NCBI GenBank assembly: GCA_002374055.1
Contig: DFLA01000047.1
Coordinates: 193 to 29,384, forward strand
Source of the DNA: Caryophanales bacterium UBA3631
GTDB taxonomy: Bacteria; Bacillota_I; Bacilli_A; RF39; UBA660
Length of the DNA stretch: 29,192 bases
Direction of reading: 5' to 3'
This document shows positions 7,413-16,265 of this stretch, piece by piece; the first letter of the stretch is position 1; each line of letters begins with the position of its first letter. The translations under genes were made by a program, and so were the position numbers. Under the pieces are notes generated by a model that worked only from the letters and a program-made list of their open reading frames with translations, had not been told where the DNA came from and did no database searches.

Positions 7413-7462
7413 GTCATATTATGTAAAATATTTGAATAAAATAAGTGTATTAAAAAAAATAA

Positions 7463-7492
7463 TTGACATATGACACCCTGTCATATTATAAT
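7463..7492 (+). promoter_or_regulatory. Promoter of the TetR/ABC export operon
   Basis: TTGACA (7463-7468) and TATAAT (7487-7492), 18 bp apart. The operator palindrome fills the spacer. GGAGG lies just before the ATG at 7522. Confidence 0.85.
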
Positions 7493-7507
7493 TGATATGT
7501 TGTCATA
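7464..7507. promoter_or_regulatory. Probable TetR operator array (TGACA/TGTCA)
   Basis: A palindrome TATGACA-CCC-TGTCATA (7469-7485) lies between -35 and -10. More half-sites follow the same word: TGACATA at 7464-7470, overlapping the -35, and TGTCATA at 7501-7507, just before the ribosome site. A further TGTCATA starts at 7412. A repressor bound here would block RNA polymerase. The TetR protein encoded at 9816 is the obvious candidate, giving autoregulation; this is inference from position and symmetry. Confidence 0.7.
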
Positions 7508-7521
7508 AAAGGAGGATATAA

Positions 7522-9816
7522 ATGTTAAAATTAAAAAGCATAAAAAAAAGTTATAAAACAGGTGAATTTGTACAACATGCATTAAAAGGAATAGATTTAG
7601 AATTTAGAAAAAATGAATTTGTAGCAATACTAGGACCATCGGGTTCAGGAAAAACAACACTATTAAATATTATCGGAGGACTTGATAGATATGATAGTGG
7701 AGATTTAGTAATAAATGGAAAATCAACAAAAAAATTCAAACAAAAAGATTGGGATGCATATAGAAATAACTGCATAGGATTTATATTCCAAAGCTATAAC
7801 TTAATAAGCCATATAAGCGTATTAGAAAACGTAGAAATGGGTATGACATTAAGTGGAATGAACGCAAAAAAAAGAAAGAAAAAAGCAATGGAATTGCTAA
7901 AAAAAGTTGGATTAAAAGAACATGCACATAAAAAACCAAACCAACTATCAGGTGGTCAAATGCAAAGAGTTGCAATCGCAAGAGCATTAGCAAATGACCC
8001 AGATATAATACTAGCAGATGAACCAACAGGAGCACTAGATACAAAAACAAGTATTCAAATAATGGAATTAATCCAAGAAATAGCAAAAGATAAATTAGTA
8101 GTAATGGTAACACACAATCCAGACTTAGCAAATCTATATTCAACAAGAATAGTAGAATTTAGAGATGGAGAATTAATAGATGATTCAAATCCAATATCAG
8201 AAAAAGAAAAAGATGAAAAACAATATGATATTAAGAAAACATCAATGAACTACCTTACAGCATTAAAACTATCATTCAATAACATTAGAACAAAAAAAGG
8301 AAGAACACTTATAACAGCATTCGCTTCAAGTATAGGAATAATAGGAATAGCGTTAATACTATCATTATCAAATGGATTTAAACTACAAATAGATAAATTT
8401 GAAAAAGACACACTATCACAAGCACCTATAATAGTATCAAAACAATCAATGGATATGAACTCAATGTCAGATATGAAAGAAGACAAAGACGACTTAGAAG
8501 AATATACAGAAAAAAAAGAGATATATTCACAAAAAACAATTGAAAATATGATACATAAAAATAAAATAACAAAAGAATATATGAAAACAATAGAAAGCAT
8601 AGATTCAAATTTAATAGGTGGAATATCATATCAAAGAGCAACAAATATAAATATATTCACAAAAATAAATAATAAAATCAAACAACTAGATTCAAGTTCA
8701 ATTTTATCCCCAATTCCAAGCAAACTAAATAATGAACAAGCAGAAGTAATAAAAGATAATTTTGATGTAATATATGGAAACATAACAACAAATAAAGAAG
8801 ATTTAGTACTATTACTAGATTCAAAAAATAGAATATCAGAACAAACATTAAAAGCACTAGGATTTGAAGAAAAAAGTATAAATTTTGAAGAAATAATAGG
8901 AAAAGAATTTAAAGTAATACTTAACAATGATTATTATAAAAAAACAGGAGATTTTTATACAATAAATACGGATTTAGAAAACGTATATAATAATGAAAAT
9001 GCAATAACATTAAAAATATCAGCAATCATTAGAGGAAAAAAAGATAGCGATTTTGCTAAACTATCAGGAACAGGACTAATGTATAACAACTCGTTAACAG
9101 AATACATAATAGAACAAAATGAAAAATCAGAAATAGTAAAAACACAAAAAGAAAAAAACTATAACGTTTTAACAACAGAACCATACGATATAACAACAGA
9201 AGAAGGAAAAGAAGCAAAAGAAATGATGCTATCATACTTTGGTGCAGATACAAATCCGATAGTAATACAAGTATATCCAAAAGATTTCAATTCAAAAGAA
9301 GAAATACTAAAAAAACTAGATGGATATAATGAAGGAAAAACAGAAGAAGATAAAGTTATATATTTAGATCAAGCAGCATTAATTACAACAATGTCAGGTA
9401 GTATAATGGATGCAATAACAATAGTACTAATTGCTTTCTCAGCAATCTCACTAATTGTATCATCAATAATGATAGGAATAATAACATATATATCAGTATT
9501 AGAAAGAACAAAAGAAATAGGAATACTAAGAGCATTAGGAGCAAGAAAAAAAGATATAACACGAGTATTCAATGCAGAAACATTTATAATAGGATTATCA
9601 TCAGGAATACTAGGACTAATAATAGCAAAACTTCTAACAATACCTGCAAACTCAATAATAGAAGGACTTACAACACTTAAGAATGTAGCAAAACTAAACC
9701 CAACACATGCAGCCGTACTATTATTTATAAGCATCCTTTTAACTGTAATAGGTGGATTAATACCATCAAAAATTGCAGCTAAAAAAGATCCAGTAGAAGC
9801 ATTAAGAAGCGAATAA
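7522..9816 (+). CDS. MacB/FtsX-type ABC transporter, ATPase fused to permease
   Basis: 764 residues. The N-terminal ATPase has Walker A GPSGSGKT (38-45), Q-loop Q90, signature LSGGQMQR (142-149), Walker B IILADEP (162-168) with E167, and H198. The permease half has one membrane helix at ~262-288, an extracytoplasmic domain of about 340 residues, then three helices at ~635-665, ~690-710 and ~733-752. That is the type VII (MacB) topology, which acts by mechanotransmission rather than transport through its own channel. Between helices 2 and 3 is the conserved ERTKEIGILRALGA coupling stretch. Likely roles are expulsion of or resistance to peptide antibiotics, or an envelope function. It is first in a TetR-controlled operon, and its TAA overlaps the next ATG by one base. 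Confidence 0.88.
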   Translation: MLKLKSIKKSYKTGEFVQHALKGIDLEFRKNEFVAILGPSGSGKTTLLNIIGGLDRYDSGDLVINGKSTKKFKQKDWDAYRNNCIGFIFQSYNLISHISVLENVEMGMTLSGMNAKKRKKKAMELLKKVGLKEHAHKKPNQLSGGQMQRVAIARALANDPDIILADEPTGALDTKTSIQIMELIQEIAKDKLVVMVTHNPDLANLYSTRIVEFRDGELIDDSNPISEKEKDEKQYDIKKTSMNYLTALKLSFNNIRTKKGRTLITAFASSIGIIGIALILSLSNGFKLQIDKFEKDTLSQAPIIVSKQSMDMNSMSDMKEDKDDLEEYTEKKEIYSQKTIENMIHKNKITKEYMKTIESIDSNLIGGISYQRATNINIFTKINNKIKQLDSSSILSPIPSKLNNEQAEVIKDNFDVIYGNITTNKEDLVLLLDSKNRISEQTLKALGFEEKSINFEEIIGKEFKVILNNDYYKKTGDFYTINTDLENVYNNENAITLKISAIIRGKKDSDFAKLSGTGLMYNNSLTEYIIEQNEKSEIVKTQKEKNYNVLTTEPYDITTEEGKEAKEMMLSYFGADTNPIVIQVYPKDFNSKEEILKKLDGYNEGKTEEDKVIYLDQAALITTMSGSIMDAITIVLIAFSAISLIVSSIMIGIITYISVLERTKEIGILRALGARKKDITRVFNAETFIIGLSSGILGLIIAKLLTIPANSIIEGLTTLKNVAKLNPTHAAVLLFISILLTVIGGLIPSKIAAKKDPVEALRSE

Positions 9817-10418
9817 TGCCAACTAGTACTTTCGAAAATTTACCAGAAAATAAAAAGAAAATAATATTAGAAGCATCAATAAAAGAATTCAAAAGAGTTC
9901 TTCTTAGTGATGCTTCTATTAATAAAATAATAAAGGATGCAAATATATCAAGAGGAAGTTTCTATACATACTTCAAAGACATAAAAGATCTATACATGTA
10001 TACACTGAAAACTTATCAAAAAAAATTCTATGATATAGCAAATGAAGCAACACATGAAACAAAAGGAGACTTAATCGAAACAACAAAAAAAATATATGAA
10101 AAAATAATAGAAGATTATAAAAAAGACAAAAGCGAATTCAAACACATATTTCTTAATATGAATTACGATATATCAATAAGAAATCAACTAGGATATGATT
10201 TAGAATGCAGATACAAACTAATTGAACTAACAAGTAAAATAGATAAAAAAAGTCTTAATATAAATACCGAAGAAGAACTCTTTTATATAATAGATATAAT
10301 AGTGGGCATAGTAGTGCACGGCTTAGTAGAAATATTTATAAATGATAGAGATGCAGAGTCAATAAAACAAAAACTAGATAAACAGATACAAATAATAAAG
10401 GAAGGAATATATAAATGA
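9816..10418 (+). CDS. TetR/AcrR-family transcriptional regulator
   Basis: 200 residues. The N-terminal DNA-binding domain shows the TetR pattern: KKKIILEASIKEF in helix 1, ASINKIIKDANISRGSFYTYF as the helix-turn-helix, then DLY. The remainder is all-helical ligand-binding sequence, lysine- and isoleucine-rich. The start overlaps the upstream TAA (TAATG) and the stop overlaps the next ATG (ATGA). It is therefore translated inside the export operon it probably represses, through the palindromes at 7464-7507. The inducer is probably a substrate of one of the exporters; this cannot be read from the sequence. Confidence 0.87.
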   Translation: MPTSTFENLPENKKKIILEASIKEFKRVLLSDASINKIIKDANISRGSFYTYFKDIKDLYMYTLKTYQKKFYDIANEATHETKGDLIETTKKIYEKIIEDYKKDKSEFKHIFLNMNYDISIRNQLGYDLECRYKLIELTSKIDKKSLNINTEEELFYIIDIIVGIVVHGLVEIFINDRDAESIKQKLDKQIQIIKEGIYK

Positions 10419-12544
10419 AACAACTCTTTAAATACATAAAAAGATATATACTAATAATAATACTAGTTATAATATTCCTATTCATCCAGGCTATGTGCGA
10501 CTTAAAACTACCAGACTATACATCAAAAATAGTAGATATAGGTATAAGTCAAAATGGTATAGAAAACAATATACCAAAAAAAATATTAAAAGAAGATTTT
10601 GAAAAATTACTAATATTTATGGATGAAGAAGATATTAAAACAATAAATGATAAATATGAACAAAAAGAAGATATATATGAAATAAAAACACTAACAAAAG
10701 AAGAACAAGATAAAATATCAAAAATATTAATTAATCCAGAAATAATAGTTCAATTCATAGAAACAAAAGATGAACATATATTAGAAAACATAACAACAAA
10801 GAAAGATTTACAAAAAGCAATGTCAAAATCAAATAACAATGAGCAAAATATATCCGAACAATACTTAAACATGGATGAACAACTAAAAATACAATATGGG
10901 ATAAACTACGTAAAAAAAGAATATCAAAAAATAAATATAGATATGCAAAAAATGCAAAACAAATATATAAAAAAAACAGGAATAAAAATGCTATCACTAG
11001 CACTATTAGGAGCAGTAATAGCAGCAGTAGTATCATATTTAACAAGTAAACTTTCAGCAAAATTAGGAAAAACATTAAGAAAAGAAGTAACAGAAAAAGT
11101 AATGAGATTTGGAAACAAAGAATTCAAAGAAATATCACAAGCATCACTAATAACAAGAAGTACAAATGATATAAATAGAGTTCAAATGTTTGTTACAATG
11201 CTTCTAAGAATAATGATATTTGCACCAATTATGGGTATAGGAGCCTTATTAAAAGTTATAAATAACGAAATGAACTTCATTATAATTATTGCCGTTTCAA
11301 TAATACTACTACTTGTAATAACATTATTCGTACTAGCAATGCCAAAATTTAAACAAGTACAAGAACTTATAGATAAAGTAAACCTTGTTTTTAGAGAAAT
11401 ACTAAATGGTTTACCAGTAATACGAGCATTCAAAAATGAAAAACACGAAGAAGAAAGATTTGATGAAGTAAATAAAACATTAAAAAAAGTAAACCTATTC
11501 GTAGATAGAGTGATGACACTAATGATGCCTACAATGACATTTTTAATGAACGCTATATGTATTTTAATAATATATATTGGAGCAAAAAAAATAGATGCAG
11601 GAACAATACAGATAGGAACACTAATGGCATTTATACAATACACAATGCAAATAATTATGTCATTCCTACTGATATCAGTAATGTCAATCATGATACCAAG
11701 ATCATGGATATCAATAAAAAGAATAGCAGAAATATTTGATAAAGAAATAGAAATAGAAGAACCACAAATAATAAATGAAATTGGAGAAAAATTCAAAGGT
11801 ACAGTAGAATTTAGAGAAGTATACTTTAGATACCATGATGCAGACGAAGATATATTAGAAAATATCTCATTTAAAGCAACACCTGGAACAGTAACTGCAA
11901 TAATAGGAGGAACAGGCTCAGGAAAAACAACACTTATAAATCTAATTCCGAGATTTTTTGATGTAACAGGAGGTCAAATACTAATAGATGGAGTAGATGT
12001 AAAAAGCCTAAGTTTATATAAACTAAGAGAAAATATTGGATATGTTCCACAAAAAGGAATACTATTTACAGGTACAATAAAAGAAAATATTTCATTTGGG
12101 AAAGAAAAAATAGACAAAAAACAACTAGAACTAGCAGCACAAGTTTCACAATCAGAAGAATTTATAAAAACAAAAGAAAAACAATATGAAGAAGAAATAT
12201 CACAAGGTGGAACAAACGTATCAGGAGGTCAAAAACAAAGACTAGGAATAGCACGAGCAATATATAAAAACCCTAGTATATACCTATTTGATGACTCATT
12301 CTCAGCACTAGACTATAAAACAGACAAAAACCTAAGAAAAGAACTAAAAAAAATAACAAAAAACAGTACAGTAATAATAGTAACACAAAGAATCAGTACA
12401 GTACTAAATGCAGATCAAATAATAGTATTAGATGAAGGAAAAATAGTAGGACAAGGAAAACATGAAGAACTAATAAAAAACTGTGAAGTATATAAAGAAA
12501 TAGCACTATCGCAAGTAACAAAGGAGGAACTAAATGCCAAATAG
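10415..12544 (+). CDS. ABC exporter half, degenerate-site subunit (BmrC/TM287-like)
   Basis: 709 residues: membrane domain then ATPase. Walker A is GGTGSGKT (498-505) and the signature is VSGGQKQR (602-609). In Walker B the catalytic Glu is replaced by Asp (FDD, D627), and the switch His is replaced by Gln (VTQR, Q658). This is the hallmark of the non-catalytic half of heterodimeric exporters such as BmrC/BmrD and TM287/288. Between membrane helix 1 (~10-30) and helix 2 (~189-208) lies a hydrophilic stretch of about 155 residues, far longer than usual. It should be extracytoplasmic. It explains the size compared with ~580 residues for ordinary half-transporters. It is coupled to tetR by ATGA overlap and to its partner by 11 bp. 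Confidence 0.88.
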   Translation: MKQLFKYIKRYILIIILVIIFLFIQAMCDLKLPDYTSKIVDIGISQNGIENNIPKKILKEDFEKLLIFMDEEDIKTINDKYEQKEDIYEIKTLTKEEQDKISKILINPEIIVQFIETKDEHILENITTKKDLQKAMSKSNNNEQNISEQYLNMDEQLKIQYGINYVKKEYQKINIDMQKMQNKYIKKTGIKMLSLALLGAVIAAVVSYLTSKLSAKLGKTLRKEVTEKVMRFGNKEFKEISQASLITRSTNDINRVQMFVTMLLRIMIFAPIMGIGALLKVINNEMNFIIIIAVSIILLLVITLFVLAMPKFKQVQELIDKVNLVFREILNGLPVIRAFKNEKHEEERFDEVNKTLKKVNLFVDRVMTLMMPTMTFLMNAICILIIYIGAKKIDAGTIQIGTLMAFIQYTMQIIMSFLLISVMSIMIPRSWISIKRIAEIFDKEIEIEEPQIINEIGEKFKGTVEFREVYFRYHDADEDILENISFKATPGTVTAIIGGTGSGKTTLINLIPRFFDVTGGQILIDGVDVKSLSLYKLRENIGYVPQKGILFTGTIKENISFGKEKIDKKQLELAAQVSQSEEFIKTKEKQYEEEISQGGTNVSGGQKQRLGIARAIYKNPSIYLFDDSFSALDYKTDKNLRKELKKITKNSTVIIVTQRISTVLNADQIIVLDEGKIVGQGKHEELIKNCEVYKEIALSQVTKEELNAK

Positions 12545-14324
12545 AGGACCAAAAATAGAAAAAGCAAAAAACTTCAAAGGCACAACAAAAAAACTCATAA
12601 AATATATGAGCGAATATAAAAAAAGCCTAATAGTAATATTATTATTTGCGATACTATCAACAATGTTTTCAATAATAGGACCTAAAATACTAGGAAATGC
12701 AATAACAGAACTATCAAATGGATTCATAGGAAAAATAACAAATACTGGTTCAATTAACTTTAATAAAATAGGAACAATGTTATTATGTTTATTGATATTA
12801 TATATAATAAGTGCGGTATTTACATATATTCAAGGCTTCATAATGACTGGAATATCACAAAAAACAACATATAAACTAAGAAAAGAAATAACAGAAAAAA
12901 TAAATAGATTACCTATGTCATACTTTGATAAAAAAACAAATGGTGAAACACTATCACTTGTAACAAATGATGTAGACACACTAAGTCAAAATCTAGATCA
13001 AAGTATTACACAACTAATAACAAACATAATAACAGTAATAGGAATACTAATAATGATGCTTAGCATAGACAAACTTATGACCCTAATAGCATTAGCAATA
13101 GTACCAGTATCATTACTACTTATGGGAACAATAGTAGGATTATCCCAAAAACACTTTAAAAATCAACAAAAATACTTAGCAGATATAAATGGATTAGTAG
13201 AAGAAATGTACTCAGGCCATGACGTAATAACATCATTTAATGCAACAGAAAAAATGATGAAAAAATTTAATAAAAAAAATGAAGACTTATATGAGTCATC
13301 ATGGAAAAGTGGATTCTTATCAGGATTAATGCATCCAATAATGGCATTCATAGGTAATTTAGGATACGTATTAATATCAATAATAGGTGGATACTTTACA
13401 ATACAAGGAAGAATAACAATAGGTAACATACAATCATTTATTACATATACAAAAAACTTCACACAACCAATATCACAAATAGCTCAAATATCAAACATGT
13501 TACAAGCTATGATGGCTTCAGCAGAAAGAATATTTGAATTCCTAGAAGAACCAGAAGAAATAAACCATTCATCGATAAGAATAGATGCAGAAAAAATAAA
13601 AGGTGAAGTAGAATTTAAAAATGTAAAATTTGGTTACGATGAAAACATAATAATAAAAAACTTCAATGCAAAAATAAAACCAGGACAAAAAATCGCAATA
13701 GTTGGGCCAACAGGAGCAGGAAAAACAACAATAGTAAAACTATTAATGAGATTCTATGAACTAAATGATGGAGAAATATTAATCGATGGAAAAAATATAG
13801 ATAAAATAGATAAAAAAGATTTTAAAAATATATTTGGAATGGTACTACAAGACTCATGGGTATTTTCAGGAACAATAATGGAAAATATCAGATATGGTAG
13901 ATTGAACGCAACAGATAATGAAGTAAGAGAAGCTGCTATTAGTGCACATGCTCATCACTTCATAAAAACACTACCAGACGGATATAATATGGAACTAAAT
14001 GAAGATACAAATAATATTTCAGGAGGTCAAAAACAACTATTAACCATAGCACGAGCAATACTCTCAGATCCTAAGATATTGATATTAGACGAAGCAACAT
14101 CAAATGTTGATACAAGAACAGAAGTACTAATACAAAAAGCAATGGATGAGTTAATGAAAGGAAGAACATCATTCATAATCGCACACAGATTATCAACAAT
14201 AAAAAATGCTGATTTAATACTAGTTATGAAAGATGGAGACATAATAGAAACAGGAAATCATGAAGAACTAATGAAAAAAAACGGTTTCTATACAAATCTA
14301 TATAACTCACAATTTGAAGAATAA
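12534..14324 (+). CDS. ABC exporter half, catalytic subunit (BmrD/TM288-like)
   Basis: 596 residues, of normal length for a half-transporter, with six predicted membrane helices and an ATPase. Walker A is GPTGAGKT (391-398), the signature ISGGQKQ (495-501), Walker B ILDE with the canonical catalytic E520, and the switch His is H551 (AHRLST). With the preceding subunit it would form a heterodimer having one active and one degenerate ATP site, typical of multidrug or lipid exporters. AAAGGAGG lies inside the end of the previous gene and the frames overlap by 11 bp. It is the last gene of the TetR operon and a terminator starts at its stop codon. Confidence 0.9.
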   Translation: MPNRGPKIEKAKNFKGTTKKLIKYMSEYKKSLIVILLFAILSTMFSIIGPKILGNAITELSNGFIGKITNTGSINFNKIGTMLLCLLILYIISAVFTYIQGFIMTGISQKTTYKLRKEITEKINRLPMSYFDKKTNGETLSLVTNDVDTLSQNLDQSITQLITNIITVIGILIMMLSIDKLMTLIALAIVPVSLLLMGTIVGLSQKHFKNQQKYLADINGLVEEMYSGHDVITSFNATEKMMKKFNKKNEDLYESSWKSGFLSGLMHPIMAFIGNLGYVLISIIGGYFTIQGRITIGNIQSFITYTKNFTQPISQIAQISNMLQAMMASAERIFEFLEEPEEINHSSIRIDAEKIKGEVEFKNVKFGYDENIIIKNFNAKIKPGQKIAIVGPTGAGKTTIVKLLMRFYELNDGEILIDGKNIDKIDKKDFKNIFGMVLQDSWVFSGTIMENIRYGRLNATDNEVREAAISAHAHHFIKTLPDGYNMELNEDTNNISGGQKQLLTIARAILSDPKILILDEATSNVDTRTEVLIQKAMDELMKGRTSFIIAHRLSTIKNADLILVMKDGDIIETGNHEELMKKNGFYTNLYNSQFEE

Positions 14325-14351
14325 TCACAATAAAACTGTGATTATTTTTTT
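14322..14351 (+). terminator. Rho-independent terminator of the export operon
   Basis: Eight-bp stem TAATCACA/TGTGATTA (14322-14329 with 14337-14344), seven-base loop, seven T. The stem includes the stop codon of the preceding gene. Confidence 0.85.
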
Positions 14352-14405
14352 ATAACATAAAAAAAATATTAAACCATGATATTCATTTTTTGTTTATGAA
14401 TTAAC

Positions 14406-14435
14406 TTTACAAATAGTCATTAATTATGATAGAAT
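14406..14435 (+). promoter_or_regulatory. Probable promoter of the acyl ligase operon
   Basis: TTTACA (14406-14411) and TAGAAT (14430-14435), 18 bp apart. AAGGTAGGG precedes the ATG at 14474. Confidence 0.5.
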
Positions 14436-14473
14436 CAAGATGAAGATATATATGTAAGGTAGGGTTTGATAAT

Positions 14474-16252
14474 ATGGAAGAAACAAGAAAAACAATAATT
14501 GATAATATTGAAGATAGAAGTGGTAAGCATTTAAATGTTCCTGCCTTTGAAAGTCTAGGTGGATCATCAATAGACTATAAAACATTTTTTGAAATGATTG
14601 ATGTATACGCCAAAGCATTCTTAGAAATAGGTATAAAAAACGGAGATATGGTAACAATCTGCTCTGCAGGAACACTAGATACAATGCTATATTTTGGTTC
14701 ACTAAATAGAATTGGTGCAATAGCCCAATTTGTAAATCCAAACTACTTAAAAGTAAATGGAAAAAAATACATAGATGACACAAATACAAAACTATTAATA
14801 TGCATGGATAGATTTTATCCATTATTAAAAAAAGAACTAGAAAATACAAATATAAAAAAAATACTACTATCATCAATGTCTGAATACTCATCATTTTTAT
14901 ACAAAATAATACTAAGAAGACAAAAAACAAAAAAAGAAGATAGAATTTCTAACGTAGAATATATAGAATTACCAGAATTTATAAAAAAAGGAGAAAACTC
15001 AAATATAAAAATAGAAAGAATACCATACGAAAAAGAAAAACCAGCCGTAATAGCATATACAAGTGGAACAACAGGTGACCCAAAAGGAATAGTACACACA
15101 AATGATAGTATAAATAATATGATATCAATATATGCTCAAACAGGTGGATTCGGTCCAGGAAGAGGAGATAGAAATCTAGTACTAATACCACCTATGTATC
15201 TAACAAGTTTTGTACACTCACTATTTGGAACAATGATACTAGGTCCTACAAATATACTACAACCAATATATAATCCACTAACACTAGGAAAAGACTTAAA
15301 AAAATATGAACCAAAAACAGTAATTGCGTCAAAAGCACACTATCTTAACCTACCAAATAGCAATTTAAAAAAAGGATCATTATCGTTCTTACAATACCCT
15401 TACTGTGGAGGAGAAGCATTCTCAAAAACAACAGCTACAAAAATAAATAAAATTTTAGAATACTATGGAATCCCACCAATGATATTAGGATATGGTCAAT
15501 CAGAATTCGGAACTATGACAATGTTCAATAGCGATATACCAACAAGAACAAATGAATCAGGAATATTAATTCCAGGAGTAGAAGCAAAAATATTAGATTT
15601 AAAAACAAACAAACCTGTAAAAAACGGACAAAGAGGAGAATTATATATAAAAACACCAGCAATGATGAAAGGATACCTAAATGATCCAGAAAAAACAAGT
15701 AAATTTATTGTTACTGATGAATATGGTAATTGGGGAAAAACAGGAGATATAGCTGCCATAGTAGGAAAGCATAATGGCAAAGATGTATACGAAGTATTTG
15801 GGAGAAAAACAGATTCATTTATAAACTCAAAAGGAGAAATTATATATCTATTCGACATAGAAAATCAAATAGAAGAAATAAAACTTATTAAAGAAGCAGA
15901 AGTAGTTGCATTAAAAATAGATGAAAACTATGCCCCAGTAGCGCATATAATATTAGACGAAAAAATAAATATAGATGAAAAACTAGTCGTTACATATATA
16001 AATCAAAAATTAAAAGAAAAATTTTCTGATTTAAGCCATATTCCATATGCGTACAAAATAAGAAAATCATTCGCAACTAGTCCAATAAGCGGTAAAAGAG
16101 ATTACAAAATACTTGAATCTGAATTTGATGGATTTTACATAATAAATGAAAACAACGAACCAGAAATGGTAGATTTAAAACCTAATAAAGAGGAAAATAA
16201 AAATAATGAGTCAGAAAACTCAAAACAAAAAACAATGATAAAAAAAATATAA
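14474..16252 (+). CDS. AMP-forming acyl ligase (ANL superfamily, acyl-CoA synthetase-like)
   Basis: 592 residues. It would activate a carboxylic acid with ATP to an acyl-adenylate, then pass it to CoA or another thiol. Core motifs: A3 TSGTTGDPKG (196-205), A5 GYGQSEFG (339-346), A7 KTGD (422-425, with D425), A8 FGRKTDSF, and A10 SPISGKRDYK with the catalytic Lys at K541. The C-terminal ~40 residues are charged and low in complexity. No signal peptide. The acid substrate (fatty, aryl or amino acid) cannot be told. The gene is followed after 13 bp by a sensor-like membrane protein, with its own AATGGAGG ribosome site in the gap. This pairing is not one I know as a described system. Confidence 0.85.
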   Translation: MEETRKTIIDNIEDRSGKHLNVPAFESLGGSSIDYKTFFEMIDVYAKAFLEIGIKNGDMVTICSAGTLDTMLYFGSLNRIGAIAQFVNPNYLKVNGKKYIDDTNTKLLICMDRFYPLLKKELENTNIKKILLSSMSEYSSFLYKIILRRQKTKKEDRISNVEYIELPEFIKKGENSNIKIERIPYEKEKPAVIAYTSGTTGDPKGIVHTNDSINNMISIYAQTGGFGPGRGDRNLVLIPPMYLTSFVHSLFGTMILGPTNILQPIYNPLTLGKDLKKYEPKTVIASKAHYLNLPNSNLKKGSLSFLQYPYCGGEAFSKTTATKINKILEYYGIPPMILGYGQSEFGTMTMFNSDIPTRTNESGILIPGVEAKILDLKTNKPVKNGQRGELYIKTPAMMKGYLNDPEKTSKFIVTDEYGNWGKTGDIAAIVGKHNGKDVYEVFGRKTDSFINSKGEIIYLFDIENQIEEIKLIKEAEVVALKIDENYAPVAHIILDEKINIDEKLVVTYINQKLKEKFSDLSHIPYAYKIRKSFATSPISGKRDYKILESEFDGFYIINENNEPEMVDLKPNKEENKNNESENSKQKTMIKKI

Positions 16253-16265
16253 TGGAGGCAATTTT

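Noticed and set aside
14360..14400. TTCAT...ATGAA inverted repeat upstream of the acyl ligase promoter
   Set aside because: Only five pairs with a nine-base T-rich loop, easily expected by chance in such AT-rich DNA.
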